Shown in pieces: positions 1 to 11,686 of a DNA stretch of 64,000 nucleotides (positions are counted from its first letter, which is position 1; every line of letters begins with the position of its first letter). The stretch is from Persicaria tinctoria (taxonomy: Eukaryota > Streptophyta > Magnoliopsida > Caryophyllales > Polygonaceae): assembly GCA_037127255.1 (NCBI GenBank), contig JBANSL010000009.1:23028475-23092474 (forward strand), given 5' to 3'. The notes beneath the pieces are model-generated. The model worked only from the letters and a program-made list of their open reading frames with translations, did not search any database and had not been told where the DNA came from. Both the position numbers and the translations under genes were made by a program.

Positions 1-135
1 TCTGTTCCACCAGAGTGAGCGAGCGAGGGATCGAGGAGCGAGCAAGGTCAAGATCGAGCGAGCGAGCGAGGTCGAACGGCCGGAGCGAGGGATCGAGGAG
101 CGGCCGGAGCGAGGGCTATGTTATATTATATTTTG
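1..135. repeat. GAGCGAGG-type simple repeat
   Basis: G/A/C-rich degenerate repeat built from GAGCGAGG and GATCGAGGAGC units. No open frame is convincing. It lies just outside the left LTR of element A. Confidence 0.6.
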
Positions 136-140
136 CACAA
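136..140. repeat. Target-site duplication of element A (left copy)
   Basis: CACAA directly precedes the TG of the left LTR. The same five bases follow the right LTR at 34,526-34,530. This proves that 141-34,525 entered as one unit. Confidence 0.9.
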
Positions 141-2066
141 TGATGTCTCTAAAGTAGCCATGCTGAAATTCACAGTTTAGCTTCATATTCTATACATTTT
201 GCATATTTCAGGTTGGGAATATGTCGAATTTATGTAGTATATGCTTATTTGCCAGAAATAGAGATCTACATAAGTTTCTGTTTAATATTGCAGAATATGG
301 AGTCATTTCGGGAGAAAACAAAGCAGTGAAGACGGAAGCTGAAGGCTACTCGATATCGATGAGTCTTTGTCGATATCGACTAAAGATGGCCGGGCACATC
401 ACTGATCGAGGACGGCCATGTCGAGGAGCTGAGGAATAAAGTTACCCGACTCCAGCACCTTCCTCGATATCGAGTAATCTACTCGATACCGACAACACCT
501 TAAAGACCAGCCCGGAGTCGAGGAGGAGAGCTTGATCGAGGAGTCGCGGGAAGCTACTCGACTTGACCAGACACCCGGACGCTGAGCAACACTTTCCTCG
601 ATATCGACAAGACGAAGTCACCTCGCCGAGCAGATCGAGAAGAGGCTACCCGACACCACCAAGCCAGCCTAGTCGATGGACCAAGTCTACTCGATATCGA
701 CGAAAGTTGTCGATATCGAGGACCCATAATCACACTTCCGAGCATATCGAAGACCAGCTACCTGATATGCCAAGCCAAGCTGAAGTCGACGTCCACTTTA
801 CTCGATATCGAGGAAATCTGTCCGGGAGCCGGGTACGCGGCTTGAGCTGTCCCACTCGGATTGGGATTACTTGGGGCGGAAGATGTCCGAGTTCTATCCG
901 ATTCTATCAGGATCCATCATGGAAGAGAAGATTTATCCACTTGAAGATATTTTAAGCTTTTAGATATATTTCCCTTTTTAAGATTTAATGCTCTTTTTAT
1001 TTATATTTTATCCTTAGATATAGATAGAGATTTCTATCCTTGATTAGCAAGGATTAGAAGGCTATAAATAAAGCCCATGGGGCTGATTTTAGGATTCATT
1101 CAATTCACAAGCTAGAGAAGTAGTTCCACAGAGACGTTTAGGAGTTCAAAGGGTTTAGGGTTTTGGCGTTCAACGAGAGTTAGAGTGTCGGGATTGTAAA
1201 GGCTTTGAATTTAGTTTAATGCAAGTTTCTTTTCATACATCAATGTCTGAGGTTGCGATGAAGCGCGAGTAGTCCACCCACTTCTGGGGTTGGGGCGAGC
1301 CCAACGATAGCCCTGCGTGTTTGAGGTAAAGATCCGACTTTTATCATGTTTGAGCATCTACTACTTGTTATGTGTTTATTACCCATCTAATGGAGGTACA
1401 TGCTAACAACTTGGATTGTAAACATAAAATCGGTAGAGACAATTAGGGTTTCTTGAAAGAGTTGTCTAATTGTTGGAAAAGGCGAAAGCTTGGTCCTTTG
1501 ATGCGATTTACGTGATTATCTGTTTTATTCTTGCCTTATGCATGCTTGGTTATCGTTGATGCAAACCCCAATCTTGGAAGTTGTCTTTTATAAAGTTTAA
1601 TTTCGAATCCCAAAGCCTTTGTCTTTATTTTATTTCGTTTTAAGTTTTCTGCCTTACTCGATCTCGACCAACTTTGGTCGATCTCGAGTTACTGATTCTC
1701 GATTCCAGATCGTTGTAGCTTCTGTGTGCAGGTGTTCGACAAGAGCTTCATCGACGTCGACAAGCTTACTCGATCTCGAGTAGGGCTTACTCGATATCGA
1801 CTAGAACCTGTGACTGCTGCTGCGCTGTTCGACTTGTCCGATCTTCTGTCGACTAACCTTAGTCGAGATTGACAACATGTGGTCGACTTCTGTCCGTGAG
1901 ATTTCTCCGCTATCTAGGATCCGCTGACACGCTTCCTCGTGGATCGATCCTGACTTCTCACTACTGCATTGGGAGGAAGTCTTGTAATCATTTGCAAGGG
2001 ACGGAATCAGGCTTGCTTTATTTTAATCGTATTTTATATTTGCATTCTCTATTTCCTCCTACAACA
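141..2066 (+). repeat. Left LTR of element A
   Basis: 1926 bp, TG...CA ends, strongly similar along its whole length to 32,581-34,525. It holds many copies of the palindrome TCGATATCGA at about 350-830 and again at about 1,790, with TCGATCTCGA-type variants at 1,655-1,780. The open frames inside it are short and made of this repeat, so I do not call genes. A CTATAAATA box near 1,062 may be the LTR promoter. Confidence 0.9.
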
Positions 2067-2069
2067 AAT

Positions 2070-2086
2070 TGGCGCCGTTGCCGGGG
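2070..2086 (+). promoter_or_regulatory. Primer binding site of element A (tRNA-Asp)
   Basis: TGGCGCCGTTGCCGGGG, four bases after the LTR end, is complementary to the 3' end of plant tRNA-Asp. This site is usual in Athila-type elements. Confidence 0.9.
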
Positions 2087-2149
2087 AGGCTATCATTCGC
2101 GCCTTAGGTAGTTAAATCTCACGTCTACTTTGAGTTATTTTACAGGTGT

Positions 2150-4447
2150 ATGTGCCGTTCTGGTCAACCACCTGAGTTTGACGGCTTAGAAGATCCGGAA
2201 CGCCTCTTACATATCCAAGCTAAGCTCAAAAGAGCCATGTCGGCCGCAGAAACACGGGAATAGCTGATACAGAACAATTAAGGGAACTTGCCGCTAAAGA
2301 TGTTGTTATCGCCGCTGAGAAAGCAGGAAGGGAACAAGCAGAAGCTGAGCTTGCCCAATACCCTACCACTACAGAGGATTATATGCATCCGACTCTCGTC
2401 GTGCCTTAATCGGCCATTCTAATCCCTGAAAACAACTTTGAAATTCGCACTCACTTCCTTATAGAACTTAAAAATAATGCTTTTCATGGAAGGTTTAATG
2501 AATGTCTTCTTGAACATATTACCAATTTTTCTGACATGTGTCGTACTCTTGCTGAAGGTACCACTCTGGAGTATGTCAAGATGAAGGCCTTCCGTTGGTC
2601 CCTCGCCGGACCTGCATTAAAGTGGCTAGAAGGACTGAAACTGCGATCCCTCACAACGTGGGCCCAAGTAGAGCAAGAGTTTCTAAACAAATTCTTCCCT
2701 CCTGGCAAGACGACACTCATCCGCCAGAAGATTACAGCGTTCAAACAGAAGTCTGGGGAACCGCTGGCAAAAGCATGGGAACGATACAAAGAACTGTTGC
2801 GATCTTGCCCTACTCATGGACAGCCACCCTACGTCATTCAAGAGATCTTCTTCAATTCTCTTGACCAAGTCGCTAAGGACAGGATCAACCAGTATACTTG
2901 CTATGAGTATCTCACCATGCCACCAATCGACGCATGGAGTGTGCTCGACAAGCTCACCAATTATGATAACAAATATGGGTCAACCACAAACTATGAGGAG
3001 AACTCCTACGCCAGGCCAGCACCATCTATGCCCCTCTATGAGCCATCCAAGGAAATTGACCCAAATGTCAGGGAGTAGTTCTACAGAGACCAGAATCGCA
3101 AGCTCCTCAAGCAAGTCAAGTATCTCTCTGTCAACCAGCCTTGCAACGAATGTGGATCACAGTGGCACACCACTACTGAGTGCCCACACAGAGCAAGTCA
3201 GGATGGCAGAGACACACGAAGAGGTAGCCTACGCTGGGGGTCCCAATCGCTATATGGGGGATCAAAGGTTCTATCAACCACAGTGGAACCAAGGTCCTCC
3301 TAGGAACCCCCCACTATACAGAGCTCCAGGACATCCAGAAAGGGATCAAAAGAAGGATGACTTACAGCTCATCCTTGAGAACATGCGTCGAAATCAAGGC
3401 ACCATCAACAACCAGTTCTAGAACATCAATACAAAATTTGGAGAACTGGATATTTGGAAGAGAGGAATAGAGACCCAGATGGGTCAAATCGCAGCACATA
3501 TTCCACGACCATCCGGACAGCTCCCCGGGCAAATAGAACCAAATCCTAAAGGGAAGACCGGACACGTCGCATCTATCAAACTCAGAAGCGGGCACCAATT
3601 ACACGAGCTAGAGGTCGGGAAGCACCAAGACAAAGCAGAGCAGCAACTCGACAACGAGCAGAAGCAACTCGATATCGAGATCCCCTTACTCGATATCGAC
3701 AAAAAACTCCTCGACACAGAGGAGAAGCCAAGCTCGGACTCCACTGCACAACACAATAACTCAAGATCAACAAGCCTACTCGATATCGAGGAAGCTCAAG
3801 TTGAATTTCGAAAAAAACCTGGCCGATGTCGACGACTCTGCGACACCTCCGACGTCTGATCTGGCTCCGAAGCATAAAAAGACACTGCCTTTCCCTTCCA
3901 AAGCACCGAAAGATCCCATTGTAGGTAGGTTTAACCGTTTTGTTAATATGCTGCAAGAACTGAATGTCTCTATTCCTTTTATAGAAGCCCTACAAGAGAT
4001 GCCTGAATATGTCAAATTCCTGAAGGAAATCCTGAGCAAGAAGCGATCCATCTCAGAGATCGCCGGCGAATGCAATGTACTCCACTTCCCTGAAAAGAGA
4101 CCTGACCCTGGTAAGTTTTCTGTTACTGTGGGATTTGGAAAATATAAATATGAGTCCTTGTGTGATTTAGGAGAAAGTGTGAGCATCATGCCCTTATCAA
4201 TCTGGCGGAAGGTAAAGATATGATGCATAGAGCCTGTGGATGCTAAGCTATACATGGCAAACAATACAGTAGTCATCCCTACATGTATAGTTGAGAATGT
4301 CCCTGTCCAGGTTGGTAAATTCTTTGTTCCAGCAGATTTCCTTATTATAGACTGTGCTGAAGATCCTACTAGCCCTATTATTCTTGGTAGACCATTCTTA
4401 GCTACTGCAGATGCCAAGATTAGTGTCAAACAACGATCACTCACCTT
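2150..4447 (+). pseudogene. Degenerate gag and aspartic protease of element A
   Basis: Starts at the ATG at 2150. A gag domain (about 2,480-3,075) has the Athila-type W-x2-LKxRSLTTWAQVEQEFLNKF pattern, followed by a zinc-knuckle-like C-x2-C-x4-H-x4-C (about 3,142-3,187). A protease region (3,801-4,447) has a DLGES active site where DLGAS is usual, and ILGRPFL near its end. Frame changes and in-frame stops at 3076, 3419 and 4221 break it. The linker between gag and protease (3,600-3,800) is built from TCGATATCGA units read as LDIE/LDID. The frame is interrupted at 4,447 by element D and resumes after the duplicated ACCTT at 10,477. Confidence 0.8.
4443..4447. repeat. Target-site duplication of element D (left copy)
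   Basis: ACCTT, repeated exactly at 10,472-10,476 on the other side of the Copia element. Confidence 0.9.
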
Positions 4448-5469
4448 TGAAGGTTCGATAATATAAAAACAATGTAATAAGAACTACTCTAGAAGGGGGG
4501 TTGAATAGAGTATGCCCGTTTTTCGCAGATATTCTCAAGGCTTTTGAAGCTCGTGCCAAACCCTTTGAGAAAACTTGAATCACAAAGTTAAACAATTCGA
4601 ACCAAGTGCGGAAATAAGGTAAAGCAATAAGTAAAGGACGCAACGAATTGTTAACGAGGTTCGGCACGAACTTGGCCGACGTCCCCGCCTAGGGTTCTTC
4701 CACAACCCTAGGATTCAACAGGCTTTATTGATTCACAAAGCTTAGGATCTTAATAGCTCACCGAGAAGCCTCTCTCCTATACAATTGCAATCTAGTCAAC
4801 TCACGTTCCCTTGGAGTCCTAGACCAATCTAGAAGAGCCCCACCTCTCTCAGCTATCTAGTACAATCCTCTTACTCTCGAGAATCAATAGCCTAGTGCAC
4901 ACTTCCTGAGTTACAAACTCTTGAGTATAACACTCTCTCGAAATATATCCTATAAGCTCACTGTGTATCTCTCAAATGCTTTGAAACAAAATATAAGACT
5001 CTTAAGAACAAGCAGAGAGAACACGCTGAAGAGAGAAGTATGCTTGAAGGCTGATTGTGCAATGATATTCGTGAAGTGCGTCAGTCCTCTCTCTCTCCTT
5101 CATCTCCTTTATATAGTGAAGATCATCGGCGCCACTTGAGGAAGGAATCTTCTCCAACGGCTAAGAGAGGATCATGGCTTGAGCGCAATCTTCTATCTTT
5201 GGAAACTTCGGAAGCCATGATCTCGGTTTGATCTTTCTCACCTTTGAACGCTTAAGGAAGGAGATATAATTCAAATAGCTTCCTGAAAGGTTAGTGAATA
5301 TATAATAATAATATGGAAGCATATAATAACATAATATAATAAACGGACGTAATATAATAAAGTACAGGTTTTGTGTTTCATCAACATAGCTGTTAGCTTC
5401 AAGACCTTTGACACAAATTGTCTGTCAAATCACACAATTCCGATTCTCATCAAGGGAGTGAAGTTATCA
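4448..5469 (-). repeat. 3' LTR of element D
   Basis: 1022 bp, starts TGAAGG and ends GTTATCA on the plus strand. The adjoining CTCTCCCTT at about 5,472-5,480 is the polypurine tract read on the minus strand. Confidence 0.88.
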
Positions 5470-6040
5470 ATCTCTCCCTTGATGAAAGACAAAACCTGTG
5501 CATCCCTGCAACTTAGTCAAACAGATATATCATAAGCACAATCGGACTAAGTACCTGCATGGGTTAGACGAATGTTGGATCATAAGTTTTCAAAGCCAAA
5601 GAGAAACATCCAACAAAACAAAAACAAGGTCTTCCAAGACCCTTGGTTCACAGCAGTTTTAAAGTCTAAACCATCATCAAATCTTCTCCCCCTTTTTGTC
5701 TTTCAACAAAGGGAGGAGCGTGAAAATAGACTCCAAAATCAGACTTACCAAAATAATTCAAAATTCAAAAGTTCCTTTCAAATCTTAAAGGCAAGAGAAG
5801 ATTTATCCGATATTAAAATAATTTCCACAAATAAAATATACTCGGATAAAATAAAATCGGTAACAAATAAAAAAAAGGTTTAAAAAACCATTAAAACTAT
5901 ATTTAATCAAATATCTAAAAAGATATTAACCAAATATATGATCCGTTATATGTGCTCTACTGTTCAGTTCACAACCTTTGAAACGAGGTTCAAGGATCTT
6001 GACACAGAGTAGAATATATCTTTCGTAAAGGGAAAGCTCC
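5470..6040 (-). other. 3' untranslated region of element D with purine tracts
   Basis: No coding frame. It holds the polypurine tract next to the LTR and a second purine tract around 5,687-5,705. Multiple purine tracts upstream of the 3' LTR are a known Sirevirus trait. Confidence 0.5.
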
Positions 6041-6042
6041 CC

Positions 6043-6264
6043 CTACGAAAGTGCATCCTTGTTAAGCATTCCGATCTCATGTCTAATGAAGGTGAACCTG
6101 TCCTCTGCCAAAGTCTTAGTAAAAATGTCAGTCCATTGATAATCAGTTGAAATAAATGATATGGACACATCACCTTTTTCGACATGGTCTCTAATGAAAT
6201 GATGCCTTACATCAATATGTTTGGTCCTTGAATGCTTCCTCTTGACTGTAGCCTTGAGCAACAA
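6043..6264 (-). pseudogene. Fragment of Copia RNase H C-terminus
   Basis: Minus-strand frame with SRTKHIDVRHHFIRDHV and TDIFTKTLAEDRF, the conserved end of the Copia RNase H domain. It is joined almost directly to the remnant upstream, so the reverse transcriptase proper is missing. Confidence 0.75.
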
Positions 6265-6289
6265 GCCTTGCTTTGTTCCTCATGATCTT

Positions 6290-6945
6290 ACCATTCTCAT
6301 CTAGCTTGTTCCGAAATACCCATCGTGTGCCAATGACTGATTGATGCTTTGGCCTAGGCTTCAAGGTCCAGACTTTGTTCTTTTCAAATTCGTTAAGCTC
6401 ACTATAGCAATGATCCAGTCTGGTTCTTGAAGGGCCTCGTCTACCTTCTTTGGCTTAATAAGAGAAACAAACGCGTGAAAAGCACAAAGATCTTTAAGTT
6501 TAGAACGAGTTTGAACACTAGAAGTAGGGCCAGAAATGATATCCTTTAATGAGTGTGATGAGGAATATTTGAATTTCCTTTTGCTAGTCTCAGCTCCTTG
6601 ATTCGTCACACTAGTAGGATAGACTTGTAGTACATCTGACTCCGTGGTCCTGTTAGGTTCAGTTACAGCAGTTTTTGACGCTTCAACACCGTTGGATTGG
6701 ACACCAAGGGCTTTGGACGAATCTTCAACACCTTGGGCCAATTCTTCAGTGTTGAGAATCTGTTCCTGCATGTTCCTCTTCTCTGTGTTCTTGGCAACAT
6801 CATCAGCATCCTCGTTCTCTATATGGTTGTTAAGATCTAGATCTGCAACACTTTCACTTAAAGAACCGTCATTGCATTCATCAAATATAACAACAATAAG
6901 CATGTACTTTTTACCATGGGAGATTTGACTCGCATAAGACCACAT
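6290..6945 (-). pseudogene. Remnant of Copia integrase C-terminal part and RT start
   Basis: After a deletion in the integrase core, a frame of about 190 codons holds an acidic linker and the segment DEALQEPDWI that precedes the reverse transcriptase of Copia elements. The frame then shifts into a short piece resembling the RT N-terminus (about 6,290-6,365), where the second large deletion begins. Confidence 0.65.
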
Positions 6946-7586
6946 AAATCCATATGTAAAAGTTCAAGGGGTCTAGAAGTACTTACAACCTTTTTGGGTT
7001 TGAAAGAGCTACGTGTTTGTTTACCTCGTGTGAATGCTTTGTACATATCAATACCTTTGAAGTCCATCTTAGGTAGTCCTCTTACAAGCCCTTTGGACAC
7101 AAGCTTCCGTAGTGTATGTGGGCTCACATGACCGAGTCTCCTATGCCAGAGCTTTGGATCGTCCGTCAAAGCCTTTAGACAGGATAAGCTTCCTTGTGCC
7201 ACTTGCTCAGCATTCACGGCATAGATGTTGTTATAACGATAGACAATTAGAACTTTTTCACCTGTATCTTCTCTGCGCACTAAACATCTTTTCTTGTTAA
7301 ATCCAACATCATTACCATAATCATATAGTTGAGAAATACTAAGCAAATTATAATTCAAACAATTAACAAGATAGACATTTTTAATACAGTGGTTAGGATC
7401 ACTCCCAACACTACCAATACCAACGGTGTCGCACTTTCCTTTGTCACCAAGAGTGATTGTTCCTGTGGATTGCTCTTTTAGATCATGAAAGAGAGAACTC
7501 TTCCCACTCATATGCCTCGAGCATCCACTATATATAATCCATTTTTGCTCCTTCTCCTTGGTGATCTCCTGCAAAACAAACATCAA
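6858..7586 (-). pseudogene. Copia protease, pre-integrase and start of integrase
   Basis: Protease region with WIIYSGCSRHMSG: the catalytic Asp of the usual DSG is Tyr here, so the enzyme would be dead. It is followed by the pre-integrase zinc-binding region (WHRRLGHVS) and the first strand of the integrase core (LLHMDLCG). It overlaps the end of the upstream frame by four bases in a different frame, which points to an indel. Confidence 0.8.
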
Positions 7587-9385
7587 CCTTTTTGGCTAGA
7601 CCAGTGAGCAAATTTAGATCCTTTATTGGGATAAACCATATTTGGTAAAATAGTGCCTTTGGGGACCCAAACTTGCGTTATCCGTTCTTTTCTCAAGTGA
7701 ATAGAAAATGTATTGCGAATAATATGAGGATCCTTTCTTCTATAGGGGCAGGTCTCTCTTACATGTCCCTTTCTCGCACAGTGGTGACATATAGGAGAGG
7801 TTCTGCTTCCTTTTGCCTTTACAAAAGTGGTAATGTGTTGCTTCTTTAAAAACCTCGGGTTGTGACCAATACCACTTCTGTTTAGAGAATTTTGTTGCTC
7901 ACCCAACATCCTATCAAGAGTGCCCTTGGATTTGGTAAAACTTATGAGGGCTGTCTGTTGGTCTTGAATCTTCTTATTCAGGCAGATCTTCTCGTTCTCT
8001 AAGTCATGATGTTCATTTATCAGAGACGAGAGATCTTGCTTGAGTTCAGATTTCTCTGAGTCAAGAGTCTTGACTTTAATGTCAAGACCCGAATAAGAGG
8101 TTTCAAGACTTTGGACCCTCCTAGACAGTTCCTCAATAGTTCTTTCCTGGTCCACGGTTTTCCTGATAAGAGTGTTAGTTTGAGCAATAAGTTTCTCTTC
8201 ATTGGCAATCATATTAGAAAGGAATTCCGATAGTACCTCTTTTGGACTTGCCATGAGCTCTCTTACGGTTACCTCAAGTTGCTTATCATGGGATTCATCT
8301 CCTGAGGCCATGAGACAAAGGTTGGCATTTTCATCATCTGAGTCACCTGAGTCGGAATCACTCCAAGTTGCCACCATGGCTTTCTCATTCCATCTATCAC
8401 CTTTCTTGGACTGCCTCTTCATCTTTTGAGGGCAATCTTTCACTAGATGGTCTGTTTCACCACATTCAAAACAAGACAAAGGTTTAGTCTTCTTGTCATA
8501 TTTGTTGTATTGAGACTTACCTCGAATTTTAGAAGACTCTGATCCATCTTTGTTGTTGAATTGCTTCTTCATCTTGAGGATTTGAGAAAGACCCCTTGCA
8601 ATGAGATCAAAGGGATCATCCTAATCATCGTCCTCATCATCAGAATCAGACACATCTTTGGGCTCATCGTTCTTAGACTTGAGCGCCAAGTTCTTAGTGT
8701 TTGTTGGAAGTTCTCCATCGTCTTCATTGAGAATCATCTCATGTGTGATCAGCTTCCCAAGCAAGTCATCAATGGGTAGAGTGGTGAGATCTTGGGCTTC
8801 CTCTATGGCTGTCACTTTCGGGCCCCATTTGTCTTTTGGGAGGCACCTCAATATCTTCCTCACTTTCTCAACATTCTCAAAGGTCTTGCCGAGAGAGTCA
8901 AGGTTGTTCGTGATTTCCGTGAACCGTGTGAACATGGCCTTAATGGACTCGTCAGGCTTCATTTTGAAGAGTTCATACTTTCGAAGGAAGATGCTGATTT
9001 TGGTGTCCTTCACTTGACTGGTTCCTTCGTAGGTGACGACCAGCTTGTCCCAAATCTCTTTAGCTGACCTACAAGATGAAATACGATTAAACTCATCAGT
9101 GCTAAGACCACAATAAAGTAAGTTAATAGCCCTGTAGTTTTTGGAGACGAGTTCAAGATCCGCTTGGATGTATTCAGACTCCTTCTTTGCGACTTTGGTT
9201 CCATTTGGTCCGTCTTTCACTGGAACCTTCGGACCATTCTCTATAATGTTCCAAAGTTCCAGATCTTGATCTATAATGAACATTTTCATCAAGGACCTCC
9301 AGTGGACGAAGTTGTTTCCTACAAAAAGTGGTGGTCTAATGGTAGACCTTCCCTGTGCAAATCCTCTGCTTGCTTCACCAGACAT
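7583..9385 (-). pseudogene. Copia gag (two frames split by a stop)
   Basis: The first frame, 9385-8621, is a UBN2/DUF4219-type gag capsid region (N-terminal FVGNNFVHWRSLM, then YELFKMKPDESI). A single in-frame TAG separates it from the second frame, 8572-7583, which carries two CCHC knuckles (CFECGETDHLVKDC and CHHCARKGHVRETC) around a long heptad-rich coiled coil. The start at 9385 is the first ATG after the primer site and LTR. Confidence 0.82.
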
Positions 9386-9429
9386 GATCGAAAACTCACA
9401 AGATTGTTAGCTCGAGAGCAGTGAGTAAA

Positions 9430-9441
9430 GCTCTGATACCA
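9430..9441 (-). promoter_or_regulatory. Primer binding site of element D (initiator tRNA-Met)
   Basis: On the minus strand TGGTATCAGAGC, two bases inside the 5' LTR. It is the standard Copia primer site. Confidence 0.9.
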
Positions 9442-9443
9442 AT

Positions 9444-10471
9444 TGAAGGTTCGATAATATAAAAACAATGTAATAAGAAATACTCTAGAAGGGGGGTTGA
9501 ATAGAGTATGCCCGTTTTTCGCATATATTCTCAAGGCTTTTGAAGCTCGTGCCAAACCCTTTGAGAAAACCTGAATCACAAAGTTAAACAATTCGAACCA
9601 AGTGCGGAAATAAGGTAAAGCAATAAGTAAAGGACGCAACGAATTGTTAACGAGGTTCGGCACGAACTTGGCCGACGTCCCCGCCTAGGGTTCTTCCACA
9701 ACCCTAGGATTCAACAGGCTTTATTGATTCACAAAGCTTAGGATCCTAATAGCTCACCGAGAAGCCTCTCTCCTATACAATTGCAATCTAGTCAACTCAC
9801 GTTCCCTTGGAGTCCTAGACCAATCTAGAAGAGCCCCACCTCTCTCAGTTATCTAGTACAATCCTCTTACTCTCGAGAATCAATAGCCTAGTGCACACTT
9901 CCTGAGTTACAAACTCTTGAGTATAACACTCTCTCGAAATATATCCTATAAGCTCACTGTGTATCTCTCAAATGCTTTGAAACAAAATATAAGACTCTTA
10001 AGAACAAGCAGAGATAACACGCTGAAGAGAGAAGTATGTTTGAAGGCTGATTGTGCAATGATATTCGTGAAGTGCGTCAGTCCTCTCTCTCTTCCTCATC
10101 TCCTTTATATAGTGAAGATCATCGGCGCCACTTGAGGAAGGAATCTTCTCCAATGGCTAAGAGAGGATCATGGCTTGAGCGCAATCTTCTATCTTTGGAA
10201 ACTTCGGAAGCCGTGATCTCGGTTTGATCTTTCTCACCTTTGAACGCTTAAGGAAGGAGATATAATTCAAATAGCTTCCTGAAAGGTTAGTGAATATATA
10301 ATAATAATATGGAAGCATATAATAACATAATATAATATACGGACGTAATATAATAAAGTACAGGTTTTGTGTTTCATCAACATAGTTGTTAGCTTCAAGA
10401 CCTTTGACACAAACTGTCTGTCAAAGCCGTTGAAACTAATTCCGATTCTCATCAAGGGAGTGGAGTTATCA
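9444..10471 (-). repeat. 5' LTR of element D
   Basis: 1028 bp, near-identical to 4448-5469, with a few substitutions and a small length change near the outer end. Confidence 0.88.
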
Positions 10472-10476
10472 ACCTT

Positions 10477-11686
10477 CACCATAGGCGATGAGGTCTTAGA
10501 CTTCTCTTTTGGCCCTGCAAAAGAGGAAATTTCATGGCTGGAGGTGAAGAGCATCAGCAACCACGTGACCAAGCAATCAACGGAGGAAGGGACTGGCACT
10601 GTACTCGATATCGACAACCCGTCCTCGATATCGACCACACTTGTCCTCGATATCAACAAAATTTCATCGACTTCTTCCTCTGCTGAGCACCGGATTTTCC
10701 AAGAGCCTAAGTATGGGTCCCTGTACTCGATATCGACCAGTTCTGCCCGATATCGACTAACCCCAAGGCCGAAGATTTCTGTTTTGGGCCCGAAAAGGTA
10801 AGTTCAGGTATGAATCCTACTCCTCCTCAGTCCATTAAGAAATTAATAAATAATTCAAGGGGAGGTAAGGCCCCGTGGCGAGAGAATCTGCGGAAACTGA
10901 GAGCTGGAAAGAAAAAAAAAAAGAAAAGGAAGATTATGCAACGAACCATCTGTCAGCTGAGCTTGCATACTACCATCAGGACCTAGATGATCCAGGAGAA
11001 GGGCCAAGCACAAGCGGGCCCCACATTAATGGTCCTTGAGCATAAACGGAGAAGTCGGCCTAGCGACTCTAAAATCTAGAGCATGTATATAAAACATTTG
11101 AATTTTTGGACTTTGGAACTTTTTGGTTTTGGTTTTTGTTTTTTGTTTTTTGTTTACTTTAGAATACTTCATGTGGAAAGTCTGGTCTTTGTGTGCAATC
11201 TAACACTTTTAGGTCGGCAAGCATAAAAATCGCCAAAGGTGGAAATAAAGGTGGAAATCGCCAAAGGATCGCGAAGGGTGGAATAAGAAGTCCCTGAAAG
11301 ACAGTCGGAATCGACGAAGGCCAAGTCGAAATCGACCAGGAGGAGCAGCCCACAATTACTCGATATCGAGCAGGCCAACTCGATATCGACCAAGCCAAGA
11401 ATCTCCTCGACTTCAGAATCCACTGGACGCAGAAAGCCTACTCGATATCGAGTACAGTACTCCATATCGACAAGAAATTTTACTCGACATGCCCTGATCT
11501 GTCTTCCTCGATGCGTTATTCGGTGAGTTCCTTCCCTTACTCTTGTTTTTATTTGATTTTATACAGTAGGGACACTGTATATTTTAAGAATGGGGTGGGG
11601 GAAGGACTCATTATCATTATTATATGTTTTAGTCTTGCTTTTGGTTTTACATGTTGGTTTTACATGGTGAAATTTTAATTTTATGT
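10477..11686 (+). pseudogene. Continuation of element A: post-protease segment and non-coding spacer
   Basis: The frame of the A protease continues here after excision of element D in the mind's eye, with the Athila-like post-protease signature TIGDEVLDFSF, and stays open to 10,801. It then holds more TCGATATCGA palindromes (10,600-10,760 and 11,355-11,470) and the spacer AATGGGGTGGGGGAAGG. No reverse transcriptase motif is seen before element B begins at 11,687. Confidence 0.65.

Larger units (their letters stand above)
4448..10471 (-). mobile_element. Element D: defective Ty1/copia retrotransposon, probably Sirevirus lineage
   Basis: LTRs at 4448-5469 (3' LTR) and 9444-10,471 (5' LTR) are almost identical and flanked by ACCTT. 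On the minus strand the order is LTR, initiator tRNA-Met primer site, gag, protease, start of integrase, a scrap of the integrase/RT junction, the end of RNase H, purine tracts, LTR. Most of the integrase core and the reverse transcriptase are deleted, so the copy cannot move by itself. A long coiled coil and two zinc knuckles in gag, and an extra CCCCCTTTTTGTC tract (minus strand GACAAAAAGGGGG) some 220 bp upstream of the 3' LTR, fit the Sirevirus/SIRE lineage. Insertion was into the protease frame of element A. Confidence 0.88.

Noticed and set aside
563..955. Open frame of 130 codons in the left LTR of element A
   Set aside because: It is made of TCGATATCGA repeats (SRYRG-type peptides) and is not the same in the right LTR. 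No domain.
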